Assembly (NCBI RefSeq): GCF_004364805.1
Contig: NZ_SOAP01000001.1
Span: forward strand, 1,736,001-1,800,000
Length of the DNA: 64,000 nt
Direction of reading: 5' to 3'
DNA from: Pelagimonas phthalicica
GTDB lineage: Bacteria > Pseudomonadota > Alphaproteobacteria > Rhodobacterales > Rhodobacteraceae
The notes under the pieces were generated by a model that searched no databases, was not told where the DNA came from, and saw nothing but the letters and a program-made list of their open reading frames with translations. The position numbers were made by a program, and so were the translations under genes. Of the stretch, positions 1 through 8,025 are shown in pieces. How positions within the stretch are numbered: the stretch's first letter is position 1; every line of letters begins with the position of its first letter.

Positions 1-366
1 CAACATGCCCTTACCGACCTGATAGGCGCTTTGCAGGTTCTCGACACAAAGCGCGGCATCGGTGAAATCCTCACCGTAATCCACCAACCCGTCGACATTG
101 GCGAGCACCGGGTTCACCTTCCAAAGCTGACGCAAGGCGCGGGTTTTCAGACGGGCCGGAATGGCGTCGGCAAGGAAAGGTTTGAAATCATCCCCTTCAC
201 CCAGACTGTCCGGATCAGGCAGGCCCAGCTCTTCCAGCAGCTCCTCATCCGTTTTCTCAGCCTGAACCGCTTCAAGCTCGGCCTTGGCGGCCACCTCTTG
301 TGCCAATTCCTCTTGGCGGGCTTCCTCTTGAACGGCGGCTTTGCGGCGGGCCCAGAAATCGCTCAT
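1..366 (-). CDS. DUF3306 family protein (partial, C-terminus outside window)
   Basis: The reading frame is open from the ATG at 366 to the left edge, so only the first 122 residues are seen. It begins MSDFWARRKAAVQEE, continues with a Glu/Ala-rich helix and then LGLPDPDSLGEGDDFKPFLADAIP and a KTRALRQLWKVNP segment. This is the pattern I know as DUF3306. The ATG overlaps the TGA of the DUF3305 gene by 4 bp (ATGA), so the two are translationally coupled. In Rhodobacteraceae these two families sit beside formate dehydrogenase structural and maturation genes; the function itself is unknown. The family call is from memory of the pattern. Confidence 0.72.
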   Translation of the reverse strand, partial: MSDFWARRKAAVQEEARQEELAQEVAAKAELEAVQAEKTDEELLEELGLPDPDSLGEGDDFKPFLADAIPARLKTRALRQLWKVNPVLANVDGLVDYGEDFTDAALCVENLQSAYQVGKGML

Positions 367-911
367 TGCAGCCTCGCTTTCTTGCGCCCGGCAGGCGAGC
401 GGTAAACATCAGCGACCTGCGCAATCCGCGCATCGCCAATTCCATCTTCGACCAAATCCGTGCGCTTCTTGTCGCGGCGGCGTTTCTTGAATTCTTCTTC
501 GACGTGGAATTCGTCGACAAAATCAGAGACAAAGGCCAGCAACGCCGGTGGCATGGCGATCTTTTCGATCACCTCTTCGCCGCTATCGGCGTAATCCTGC
601 GCCTCATAGGGGGACGCGGTGACAAGCACCATGTCGAAGGGATCATCACCAGCCCCTTCGCGCATCACAACATAGACACATGGCACCTGAGCGCGCAGCC
701 CATGAACATAGGCCTCGGTCTCGGCCCCGTGCAATTCCAGCGTCAAGGTAGCGGCATGAACCTCGGTGATGTCACCGTCACGGCGGATCTCTCGAAACTC
801 GGCAGGGCCAGCCCCAGGCAGCACGGCAACAGCCCGCCAAACCCAAGGAACCCAGCGCGTCACGCCGGGTGCTCGTTGCAAGACAATACCCAGCGGCATT
901 GTCCGATACAT
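363..911 (-). CDS. DUF3305 family protein
   Basis: A 182-residue protein starting MYRTMPLGIVLQRAPGV, the typical opening of DUF3305. It continues with a conserved VTRWVPWVWRAVAVLPGA stretch and a Lys/Arg-rich C-terminus (EEFKKRRRDKKR). The frame is open 48 codons further upstream (to 1055), but that extension is rich in Pro/Arg and unlike the family, so I use the ATG at 911. ATG at 899 (MPLGIV) is an equally possible start, and neither has a strong ribosome site. It is the first gene of a leftward operon with DUF3306 and has its promoter in the 912-1270 gap shared with the 4Fe-4S gene. Function unknown; the association with formate dehydrogenase is by neighbourhood. Confidence 0.72.
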   Translation of the reverse strand: MYRTMPLGIVLQRAPGVTRWVPWVWRAVAVLPGAGPAEFREIRRDGDITEVHAATLTLELHGAETEAYVHGLRAQVPCVYVVMREGAGDDPFDMVLVTASPYEAQDYADSGEEVIEKIAMPPALLAFVSDFVDEFHVEEEFKKRRRDKKRTDLVEDGIGDARIAQVADVYRSPAGRKKARLQ

Positions 912-1270
912 TTTAGGATTGTGGATCAACCCGGATGTCCTCCCTGCCCTAACCTTGCGGCAAGGCGGGTGGCGTTCAAAGCGCTGAATTGAATACTGCG
1001 GTATTCTTTTGGGTTTCGGGTCAAAATGGGTAGGGTTGCCGATGGGCAGGGTCACCCTTGGACGAATTGTCTAACTCGACAAAAAAATTTGGGTTTAAGC
1101 CGAGGGGCTGATTTGGCGAATCACTCAAGCGAATCGCGCAGTTCAGCGACGAATTCCGGCGCGCCACTCGCAACAAAACGGGTTGTTCCCACATTCGAAT
1201 CATGCCTACGATTTGACCAAATAGGGGGAGCTTTCGGACCGAAATTGGCCCGAAAATTAGCGGAGATATC
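912..1270. promoter_or_regulatory. Divergent intergenic region
   Basis: This 359 bp gap lies between the leftward DUF3305 gene and the rightward 4Fe-4S gene, so both promoters should be here. It is more AT-rich than its surroundings (AT stretches around 1081-1096 and 1205-1222). It holds one perfect palindrome at 991-1006, listed separately. The short frames that cross it do not look coding. I could not fix -35/-10 elements. Confidence 0.5.
991..1006. promoter_or_regulatory. Palindrome GAATAC-TGCG-GTATTC, possible operator
   Basis: A perfect inverted repeat with 6 bp arms and a 4 bp spacer, 80 bp in front of the DUF3305 start. A similar palindrome (CAGTAT-GACA-ATACTG, same geometry, sharing AATACTGC) lies directly in front of tupB at 8751. 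The arrangement fits a dimeric regulator site, but no regulator is identified. Confidence 0.3.
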
Positions 1271-3217
1271 ATGTCTAAGTCACTGATTTTATGCGATTGC
1301 ATGGGGACAATGCAATTGGACCACGAGGCCTTGGCGCAAGCCACCGGTCTTGAGGTGTCAAAGCCATGTTCGACGCTGTGCACCACGCAAATCGACAAGG
1401 CAGCCGAGGCGCTGACCCAAGGCGACACAATTTTTTGCTGCACCCAGGAAGCCCGGATTTTCGAGAGCCTGGCAGAGGAAGTTGACGCCCCAGCCCCCCC
1501 GGTTCTGGACCTGCGGGACCGGGCCGGATGGAGCGCAGATGACGCTTCGAAACTACCCAAAATGTCCGCGCTGATTGCCGAAGCCCTGCTGCCAGCCCCC
1601 TCAGCCAAGACCAAAGACGTGATCTCAGAAGGGCTCTGCCTGATCACTGGCCCGGCAGGTGTCACTCTCCCTATGGCTGAACAACTCAAGGAGTTTCTGA
1701 GTGTTACGGTGCTGTTGGACAGTGCTGATGACCTACCCGAAACACCCGGCTTTGACGTGATTGTCGGCCAGTTGCACAAGGCACAGGGTGCTTTGGGACA
1801 ATTTGACCTCACTCTGAACCGATTGCAAATTCCAGCACCCGGCGGCAAAGGCCCAAGCCTGAGCGATCCGCGCAATGGCGGGCGATCCCAATGTGACATC
1901 CTGATCGACGTCACCGGGGGCACGCCTCTGTTTCCCGCCCCGGAAAAACGCGAAGGGTACCTGCGCGCAGACCCTTCTCATCCGCCCTCGGTGGCGGCAG
2001 CGGTTCTTGCGGCCTCGCATATGGTGGGCACCTTTGAAAAACCGCTTTATGTCAAGGCGGAGCCGTTGCTCTGTGCCCATTCCCGTGCCGAAAAGGTCGG
2101 GTGCCATAACTGCCTTGATCTGTGCCCAACCGGCGCGATCACACCAAACGGGGATCATGTCAGCATCGATCCAATGATCTGCGCCGGCTGTGGTGCCTGC
2201 TCTGCCGCCTGTCCATCCGGCGCAATCAGCTATGACGCGCCGCCTGTCGACCTGACTATGATGCGCATTCAGACTCTAGCCAAGGCATACCTCGACGCAG
2301 GGGGGCGAGCTCCGCGTTTGATCGCCCATGACGCACACGGGGCAGACATGATCCGATTGTCGGCCCGCCACGGAGACGGGTTGCCCGCCGATGTCATTCC
2401 TTTGGAAGTCCCTGCCCTGAACCTGTTTGGTCACGCGGAGATCGTGGCGGCACTGGCGGCTGGCTTTGCCTCGGTCTCGGTCCTGCCCGGCCCGGCCACT
2501 GATCGCGCAGCTCTGGCGACACAAATCGAGCTGGCCGCAGCCATTGGCGGGTCTGGCAGCGTGACCTTGCTCGACACCAGCGACCCTGACGCGATGAGCG
2601 CGGCGCTGTTTGACGAACAGGTGCCGACACCAGTGGCGTCGCCCGTTCGCCCCATGGGCACACGCCGCCAGATCACACGTCAGGCCGCCCGGGCATTGCA
2701 CCCCGACACGGACACATTGCCTTTGCCGGCAGGCGCACCTTATGGCGCGGTTGAGGTCAACACAGACAGCTGCACCCTGTGCCTGTCCTGTGTATCGCTC
2801 TGCCCATCTGGCGCATTGGGCGACAACCCAGATCTGCCCCAGCTTCGCTTCCAAGAGGATGCGTGTTTGCAATGCGGCTTGTGCTCTAATGTCTGTCCGG
2901 AAAACGCGATCAGCTATCTGCCACAGCTGAACCTGACCGAGGCCGCCCTGACCCAGCAGATCCTCAACGAGGAAGAGCCCTTTGCCTGCATCGAATGCGG
3001 CACGCTGTTTGGCGTCAAATCCACCATCGAAAAGATTACCGAAAAGCTGGAAGCGCACAGCATGTTCCAACGCCCGGAAGCCTTGAAAATGATCCAGATG
3101 TGCGACGATTGCCGGGTCAACGCGCAATTCCACGCGCAGGACAATCCATTCGCCGGAAAAGAACGCCCCAAACCGCGCACGACAGAGGATTACCTGTCAA
3201 AGCGGCGCGATCACTGA
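1271..3217 (+). CDS. Multi-cluster 4Fe-4S ferredoxin-type protein
   Basis: A 648-residue cytoplasmic iron-sulfur protein with no signal peptide or membrane segment. The N-terminus carries Cys-rich motifs (LCDCMGTM at 7-14, CSTLC at 33-37, CC at 56-57). Two separate double-cluster ferredoxin modules follow: CHNCLDLCPTGAI / CAGCGACSAACPSGAI near residues 278-320, and CTLCLSCVSLCPSGAL / CLQCGLCSNVCPENAI near 499-560. The C-terminus has further pairs, CIEC (about 573) and CDDC (about 612). Such proteins sit next to formate dehydrogenase genes in roseobacters and probably shuttle electrons or help assemble the enzyme; that role is inference. The ATG at 1271 follows a weak GGAGAT ribosome site. The next gene on the right is convergent, with 3 bp between the stops. 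Confidence 0.8.
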   Translation: MSKSLILCDCMGTMQLDHEALAQATGLEVSKPCSTLCTTQIDKAAEALTQGDTIFCCTQEARIFESLAEEVDAPAPPVLDLRDRAGWSADDASKLPKMSALIAEALLPAPSAKTKDVISEGLCLITGPAGVTLPMAEQLKEFLSVTVLLDSADDLPETPGFDVIVGQLHKAQGALGQFDLTLNRLQIPAPGGKGPSLSDPRNGGRSQCDILIDVTGGTPLFPAPEKREGYLRADPSHPPSVAAAVLAASHMVGTFEKPLYVKAEPLLCAHSRAEKVGCHNCLDLCPTGAITPNGDHVSIDPMICAGCGACSAACPSGAISYDAPPVDLTMMRIQTLAKAYLDAGGRAPRLIAHDAHGADMIRLSARHGDGLPADVIPLEVPALNLFGHAEIVAALAAGFASVSVLPGPATDRAALATQIELAAAIGGSGSVTLLDTSDPDAMSAALFDEQVPTPVASPVRPMGTRRQITRQAARALHPDTDTLPLPAGAPYGAVEVNTDSCTLCLSCVSLCPSGALGDNPDLPQLRFQEDACLQCGLCSNVCPENAISYLPQLNLTEAALTQQILNEEEPFACIECGTLFGVKSTIEKITEKLEAHSMFQRPEALKMIQMCDDCRVNAQFHAQDNPFAGKERPKPRTTEDYLSKRRDH

Positions 3218-3220
3218 GGG

Positions 3221-3955
3221 TTAGTTATGTTCCAGCGGCTTGCCCAGATCCGCGCCATCCAGGCCAGAGACATAGGCCAGAATGGCCGCCACCTCGTCCA
3301 GGGTCATTTCGACCGGGACGATGGGCGATGGGCGATCCTCGGGGAAGGGATCCGTCAGATCCGCCACCTGGGTAAAGGCCGGATGCGGGTTCAGATCGTA
3401 GAAATTGGCAAAACGTTCCTGCCAATCGCCAAGCGTGCGCAGGATAAAGAAGCTGGGGGTGGAACCAATGCTGGTCATGCGGGTCGAGGGGTCAACCGCA
3501 TGGCAGCGCCCACATTTGGCCTTGGCGGTTTGCAGGCCAAGAGACACATCCCCGTCCAAGGCCACCTCTTGCGGGTCCTCGGCGCGCTCAGCGGGTGGCT
3601 GAAACAAAGCCTGCCCGTTCGGCGCATAGCCTGTGATCGTGCGAATCCCGACATCGGACCGCAGCCATTTGGCCAAACGCTCACTGGGTTTGTGGCCCTT
3701 GCTGAGCTGTTTCAGATTCCAGGTGCGGTTACTGTCCTGAAACAGCGCGCGCCCGTCAGGCCCCAGCAGAATATCCGCCGCAGCACTGTCGGTAACGATT
3801 TCGACTTTGACCTGCGTTTTCAAGGAAAAGCGCGGCAGAATGTGGCGCAACAAACCGGTTTCGATCAGCGCCTCGGGCGCATACAAACGAGTCAAACGAT
3901 CCTGGGCTGCCGCACCAAGCGGCAGGGTCAGGACTATCAATATCAACAGGACCAT
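3221..3955 (-). CDS. Periplasmic c-type cytochrome with binding-protein-like N-terminal domain
   Basis: A 244-residue exported protein. A signal peptide (MVLLILIVLTLPLGAAAQ) is followed by about 100 residues resembling the first lobe of a periplasmic binding protein: LTRLYAPEALIETGLLRHIL, then VKVEIV and AADILLG. The single haem c site CGRCH is at 148-152, with Met160 a possible axial ligand, and a C-terminal LDEVAAILAYVSGL helix is typical of cytochrome c. The frame runs upstream to 4624 but would be antisense to DUF6494 and mrp. An ATG at 3961 is possible, but the AGGGGA ribosome site fits the ATG at 3955 better. It may exchange electrons with the periplasmic side of a formate dehydrogenase; this is inference. 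Confidence 0.75.
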   Translation of the reverse strand: MVLLILIVLTLPLGAAAQDRLTRLYAPEALIETGLLRHILPRFSLKTQVKVEIVTDSAAADILLGPDGRALFQDSNRTWNLKQLSKGHKPSERLAKWLRSDVGIRTITGYAPNGQALFQPPAERAEDPQEVALDGDVSLGLQTAKAKCGRCHAVDPSTRMTSIGSTPSFFILRTLGDWQERFANFYDLNPHPAFTQVADLTDPFPEDRPSPIVPVEMTLDEVAAILAYVSGLDGADLGKPLEHN

Positions 3956-4018
3956 GCGCATTCCCCTAGGGTAGGCACCCAATGGGCAATCCGTCAACGG
4001 GTCTGACAGGAGACTAAG

Positions 4019-4210
4019 ATGAGCGACGATTTCAACATGTCCATGCGCAAGTTCCTCAAGCAGGTTGGCGTGACCTCGCAGCAAGCCATCGAAGAGGCTC
4101 TGCGCGCCGCTGAGACCGACGGCAAAAGCTTTGCGATCAAGGCGGTTGTGACCATCGAAGAGCTGGACATGACCCATGAGGTCAGCGGCGAACTCAAAGG
4201 GCAGGAGTGA
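4019..4210 (+). CDS. DUF6494 family small protein
   Basis: A 63-residue acidic protein (MSDDFNMSMRKFLKQVGVTS... to ...SGELKGQE) with a good AGGAGA ribosome site. I recognise it as DUF6494, a small conserved family of Rhodobacteraceae usually found in front of mrp/apbC. It ends 4 bp before the mrp TTG start, so the two are one transcript. Function unknown. No Cys or metal motif is seen. Confidence 0.75.
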   Translation: MSDDFNMSMRKFLKQVGVTSQQAIEEALRAAETDGKSFAIKAVVTIEELDMTHEVSGELKGQE

Positions 4211-4214
4211 ACCC

Positions 4215-5276
4215 TTGGCGACACGTGACACCGTCCTAGCGGCTCTGAAAACCATAACTGACCCGGTTGCCGGCAGCGATATTGTCGCCAGCGGGGCCAT
4301 GCGCGCGCTGAATGTGGGTGAGGGAACCGTGCGCTTTGTGATCGAGATCGCGCCGGAACATGCCAAACTGTTCGAACCCGTCAGGGATGAGGCCGAGGTC
4401 AAGGTCAAGGCCCTGGACGGGGTGAACACTGTTTCAGTGGTCTTGACCGGCCATTCCAAAGCCGCTCCGCCCGATCTGAAGCCAAACCGTCCAGCGCAAC
4501 CCCAAGGGCCCCAGCGCATTCCTGGTGTCGCGCGCGTGATCGCCGTCGCGTCGGGCAAAGGCGGCGTCGGAAAATCAACGGTCTCCGCAAACCTCGCCTG
4601 CGCCTTGGCCGCGCAGGGGCGCAAGGTTGGGCTGTTGGATGCCGACGTTTATGGCCCAAGCCAGCCACGTATGCTGGGCGTCAGCGGGCGGCCTGCCTCG
4701 CCGGATGGCAAAACCATCCTGCCAATGCGCAATCACGGCGTGACCATGATGTCGATTGGTCTGATGACCAATGATGATCAGGCCGTCGTCTGGCGTGGCC
4801 CTATGCTGATGGGGGCCCTGCAACAGATGATGATGCAGGTGCAATGGGGGGCCTTGGACGTGCTGATTGTCGACCTGCCACCCGGGACCGGCGATGTGCA
4901 GATGACCCTGGCGCAAAAGACACCGGTTGATGGCGCAATCATCGTTTCCACCCCGCAGGATGTCGCTCTTTTGGATGCCCGGAAAGGCATCGACATGTTC
5001 CAGCAATTGAACGTGCCGATCATTGGCATGATCGAAAACATGTCCACGCATATCTGCTCCAATTGCGGCCACGAAGAGCATGTCTTTGGCCATGGCGGCG
5101 TTGCGTCAGAGGCCGCTAAGCTGGGTGTGCCCTTATTGGCCGAGGTGCCGCTGCATCTCGACATTCGCCTTGCGGGGGACGGCGGCGCGCCGATCGTTGT
5201 CTCAGCCCCGGACAGCACACAGGCGCGGGCCTTTCACGACATCGCCAATGCCCTTGTGGCCTGGGACAAGGCTTAG
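4215..5276 (+). CDS. mrp: Iron-sulfur cluster carrier protein Mrp/ApbC
   Basis: A 353-residue P-loop ATPase that binds and transfers Fe-S clusters to target enzymes. The N-terminal MIP18-like (DUF59) domain includes LKTITDPVAGSDIV. The deviant Walker A VASGKGGVGKST is near residue 116, the Walker B-like VDLPPGTGD follows, and the cluster-binding pair CSNCGHEEH is near 280. The best start is a TTG at 4215, eight bases after the GGAG that overlaps the DUF6494 stop; it gives the usual MATRDTVLAAL opening. An upstream in-frame start at 4176 would overlap DUF6494. Its place among formate dehydrogenase accessory genes suggests it serves Fe-S loading there, but it may well be general. Confidence 0.93.
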   Translation: MATRDTVLAALKTITDPVAGSDIVASGAMRALNVGEGTVRFVIEIAPEHAKLFEPVRDEAEVKVKALDGVNTVSVVLTGHSKAAPPDLKPNRPAQPQGPQRIPGVARVIAVASGKGGVGKSTVSANLACALAAQGRKVGLLDADVYGPSQPRMLGVSGRPASPDGKTILPMRNHGVTMMSIGLMTNDDQAVVWRGPMLMGALQQMMMQVQWGALDVLIVDLPPGTGDVQMTLAQKTPVDGAIIVSTPQDVALLDARKGIDMFQQLNVPIIGMIENMSTHICSNCGHEEHVFGHGGVASEAAKLGVPLLAEVPLHLDIRLAGDGGAPIVVSAPDSTQARAFHDIANALVAWDKA

Positions 5277-5279
5277 GGT

Positions 5280-5969
5280 ATGGAGCTGCACTTTCCCCCT
5301 TTGATGTCAGGCGAGGCCTGTGATGACGCCTTTGAGACCGCCTGCCAGCGCGCCATTCTGGGCTGTGATGCGGGACTGATCTGTTACCATCTCGGCCAGA
5401 ATGAGCTGCAGGCGTCCATGGTCTTTGCACCAGAGGTGCCGCTGAAATCCGCCATGGCCATGCTGCCGCTTTGTGGGGTTGGGTTTCAGAATGCGCTGGG
5501 TGCGCTGGCCCCGCCCGAGGTCGCTGTGCATCTGGATTGGAATGGAGGCATCCGTATAAACGGGGCCAAGTGTGGGCATTTTCGCACCATGGCGGCGGGA
5601 CGTGATCCCGAGGCTGTACCCGATTGGCTCGTCATCGGCTTCACCCTGCCGCTTTGGCCCAAGGATGACCGCCCCGGCGACACCCCCGACGAAACCACCC
5701 TCTATGCCGAGGGCTGCGCCGATGTGCAGGCCCCAACCCTGGTCGAGGCCTGGGCGCGCCACAGCCTCAACTGGATCACCCGGTGGGAACAAGAGGGCAA
5801 CCGCCCACTGCACGCCGAATGGCGCGGCTTGGCACATGGGATTGGCGAACCCGCCCAACAGGGCGGGCTGAGCGGCACCTTTTTGGGTGTGGATGAGGAT
5901 TTTGGCATGTTGCTGCGCGACGACAGCGAAACCCACCTTATCCCGCTCACAGATCTGTTGGAGACATAA
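5280..5969 (+). CDS. Biotin/lipoate ligase-fold protein with DUF4444-type C-terminus
   Basis: A 229-residue protein starting 3 bp after the mrp stop. The core resembles the biotin/lipoate protein ligase fold: HLDWNGGIRINGAKCG (residues 84-99) aligns with the canonical WPND...GKK.GG segment, with Lys97 at the position of the catalytic Lys. The Asp of WPND is replaced by Gly, and no GRGRRG nucleotide-binding loop is visible before it. The C-terminal 60 residues (GLAHGIGEPAQQGGLSGTFL, then LLRDDSETHLIPLTDLLE) match the DUF4444 tail. Ligase activity is therefore doubtful. It probably acts with the neighbouring DUF6505 and Mrp, but the substrate is unknown. Confidence 0.75.
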   Translation: MELHFPPLMSGEACDDAFETACQRAILGCDAGLICYHLGQNELQASMVFAPEVPLKSAMAMLPLCGVGFQNALGALAPPEVAVHLDWNGGIRINGAKCGHFRTMAAGRDPEAVPDWLVIGFTLPLWPKDDRPGDTPDETTLYAEGCADVQAPTLVEAWARHSLNWITRWEQEGNRPLHAEWRGLAHGIGEPAQQGGLSGTFLGVDEDFGMLLRDDSETHLIPLTDLLET

Positions 5970-5972
5970 GCA

Positions 5973-6470
5973 ATGAAACTGGCCCGAGCGATCCATTTCG
6001 ACGAATCTGACCAGCGTGTCTTTCACTCGCCCGCCCAAACTGGCGAATGGTGCCTGTCTGGCGGGTTCGAGTTTTCCAACTGGACCGAAGGCGACTTGAC
6101 CGGCAAGGCCCGGCAGGCCTTTGCCAATGGGTGGTTTGGTTTGGAAACCGCCGGGCGCGTGACCTTTGTTGCCGTGGCCGAGATCACCGAGACCGAATTG
6201 GAGCAGCTCGCCAATCTGCTCGCCCAGCATTTCGTCGCCTATTACGGCGCGCCGAGCGTCGAGGCGGCACTGCCTACAGCGCGCGAAGAGCTGTCGCATA
6301 TGGTGGACCTCTGCGACGATCACGCCTCAAACACCTTGCTCACCGTTGCACGCGAATTGACTCCGGCAGGCGTCAAAGAGGCGTTTCGTGTGATCGAACC
6401 ACAAGAGGCTGGGCTAGAGCAATTTGCCATCCATGGCAGCCTGGATGACGATCACGGTCATCAGCATTGA
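5973..6470 (+). CDS. DUF6505 family protein
   Basis: A 165-residue cytoplasmic protein starting MKLARAIHFDESDQRVF, three bases after the ligase-like gene, and ending in a His/Asp-rich tail (DDDHGHQH) that could bind metal. I recognise it as DUF6505, which is recurrently the next gene after the DUF4444 protein in roseobacters. It is the last gene of the DUF6494-mrp-ligase-like-DUF6505 operon and converges on tupA with a 38 bp gap. Function unknown. Confidence 0.72.
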   Translation: MKLARAIHFDESDQRVFHSPAQTGEWCLSGGFEFSNWTEGDLTGKARQAFANGWFGLETAGRVTFVAVAEITETELEQLANLLAQHFVAYYGAPSVEAALPTAREELSHMVDLCDDHASNTLLTVARELTPAGVKEAFRVIEPQEAGLEQFAIHGSLDDDHGHQH

Positions 6471-6508
6471 GGAAATAGGGGCAGATGTGACACCTGCACC
6501 TTTCAGTA

Positions 6509-7315
6509 TCAATCCTGTTTCGCGTTGAACACAAACAGGGTCTCACCATTGATCTTGTAAGTATCGATCAGCTCTTTGGCGCGGTCAGATACCAGCCAAG
6601 CCTCAAGCTGCTTGGCCAATTTTGCCTTTACATGCGGGTGCTTTTCCACGCTGACAGGCAAGTAAGCATATTGGTTGAACAGCACCGGATCGCCGGCATA
6701 AAGCAGCGCCATATCGCCCTTGTTGCCAAAGTTCAGCCAGCTCGCGCGGTCGGACATGATATAGGCCCCCATGCCCGCCGCCGTGTTCAGCGACGCGCCC
6801 ATGCCTGCGCCAACCGCCTTGTACCAAGGACCAAAGCCATCGCTGTCCAGATCGGCCGAGGCCCAAAGGCTCAGCTCTTTCTTATGGGTCCCGCTATCAT
6901 CCCCCCGGCTGACAAACATCGCTTCGGCTTCAGCGATCTTGCGCAAGGCACCAGCAGCGGTGACCTCATCTGCGATTTTGGCACCATCTGCCTTGGGACC
7001 GATAAAGACAAAATCATTATACATGATCTCGCGACGATAAGGGCCGTAGCCCTCGGCGATGAACTTATCCTCGGCTTTGCGGCTATGGACCAGGATTGCA
7101 TCTACATCCCCGGCCCGACCCAGTTTGAGCGCCTGACCGGTTCCGACCACCAATAGCTGAACCTCCAGGTCCAGATCCTTTTGGATCTCAGGCAACAGGA
7201 TGTCAGCAAGGCCGGAGTTGTTAAACGAGGTCGTTACGGCCATTTTCATGACCTCCCCGGCGTGAACACTGCTGGCAATGACCAAGGCCGACAGGGCTGC
7301 AATAACTGACTTCAT
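6509..7315 (-). CDS. tupA: Tungstate-type ABC transporter substrate-binding protein
   Basis: A 268-residue periplasmic binding protein with signal peptide MKSVIAALSALVIASSVHAG. Family marks are VTTSFNNSGLADILLPEI near the mature N-terminus (oxyanion loop), the GDVDAILVHSRKAEDKFIAEGYG segment, and FVSRGDDSGTHKKEL, which carries the Arg that contacts oxyanion in TupA proteins. TupA proteins bind tungstate much more tightly than molybdate; selectivity cannot be read from sequence alone. Its ATG overlaps the tupC stop by 4 bp. The site next to formate dehydrogenase accessory genes fits supply of the pterin cofactor metal. Confidence 0.82.
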   Translation of the reverse strand: MKSVIAALSALVIASSVHAGEVMKMAVTTSFNNSGLADILLPEIQKDLDLEVQLLVVGTGQALKLGRAGDVDAILVHSRKAEDKFIAEGYGPYRREIMYNDFVFIGPKADGAKIADEVTAAGALRKIAEAEAMFVSRGDDSGTHKKELSLWASADLDSDGFGPWYKAVGAGMGASLNTAAGMGAYIMSDRASWLNFGNKGDMALLYAGDPVLFNQYAYLPVSVEKHPHVKAKLAKQLEAWLVSDRAKELIDTYKINGETLFVFNAKQD

Positions 7316-8025
7316 TCGACAATATCTCCTCTTAGAAATGCCGCCGCCCGAGAGGTTTCGGGCTGCGCGAAAAACGGTTCCGCAGGGCTGTGTTCATGCA
7401 CCTGCCCCTGAAACATAAAGACTACTGTATCGGCCAGGCGTTTTGCTTGACCCATATCATGTGTGGACAAAATGAGCCGCGTTCCACCGGCGCGGGCCTC
7501 TTGCAAGATCTCTTCGATCTCACGCATGGCGCGCCCGTCCAGAGAGGCACAGGGTTCGTCCAGAAAGACCAGTTTCGGTGCGACAATCAAGGCGCGGGCC
7601 AAGGCCAGCTTTTGCTGTTCACCCCCGGATAGAACCGGCGCAGGGCGGCGTAGCATATCCTGCAAGCCAACCCGCTCCGCCCAGTCAGCGGCCAGGGCCT
7701 TGGCCTGTTTTCGCGCCATACCGCGCATACGCAATGGGTAAATCAAGTTGTCCTCGACCGACCGGCGCAGCATGACCGGGCGCTGAAAGACAAAGGTTTG
7801 ATCATGATGGGCTGCCTCTGTCGAACAGGCCCAATTGATCTGCCCGGAATTCAATCGCGCAGCTCCATGAAGCAGGCGCAACAGACTGGTTTTACCCGCC
7901 CCATTGGGGCCGATGACAACGCAGGTGCCTTGCCCGTCCAGCTCCAAATCGACCGGCCCCACCAAAACCTTACCGCGCCGGGAGGTCTTGGCCCCCTTGA
8001 CCGAAAGCGGAAACATATCGCTCAC
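7312..8025 (-). CDS. tupC: Tungstate-type ABC transporter ATP-binding protein
   Basis: A 237-residue ABC ATPase. Walker A GPNGAGKTSLLR is near residue 38, the signature LSGGEQQKLALARALI near 137 and Walker B LVFLDEPCASLD near 157. A GTG start at 8025 overlaps the tupB stop (GTGA), with an upstream AGGG ribosome site; an ATG three codons later is the alternative. It energises TupB and is coupled to tupA by a second 4 bp overlap. Confidence 0.88.
   Translation of the reverse strand: MSDMFPLSVKGAKTSRRGKVLVGPVDLELDGQGTCVVIGPNGAGKTSLLRLLHGAARLNSGQINWACSTEAAHHDQTFVFQRPVMLRRSVEDNLIYPLRMRGMARKQAKALAADWAERVGLQDMLRRPAPVLSGGEQQKLALARALIVAPKLVFLDEPCASLDGRAMREIEEILQEARAGGTRLILSTHDMGQAKRLADTVVFMFQGQVHEHSPAEPFFAQPETSRAAAFLRGDIVE

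Noticed and set aside
1026-1286. 86-codon frame in the divergent gap
   Set aside because: It has no ribosome site or recognisable sequence and would overlap the start of the 4Fe-4S gene.
2276-3133. 285-codon open frame on the minus strand
   Set aside because: It is a shadow of the 4Fe-4S gene, whose ferredoxin motifs fix the true frame.
3956-4624. Upstream extension of the cytochrome c frame to 467 residues
   Set aside because: It would run antisense through DUF6494 and mrp, which have clear family signatures. The signal peptide at 3955 and its AGGGGA ribosome site mark the real start.
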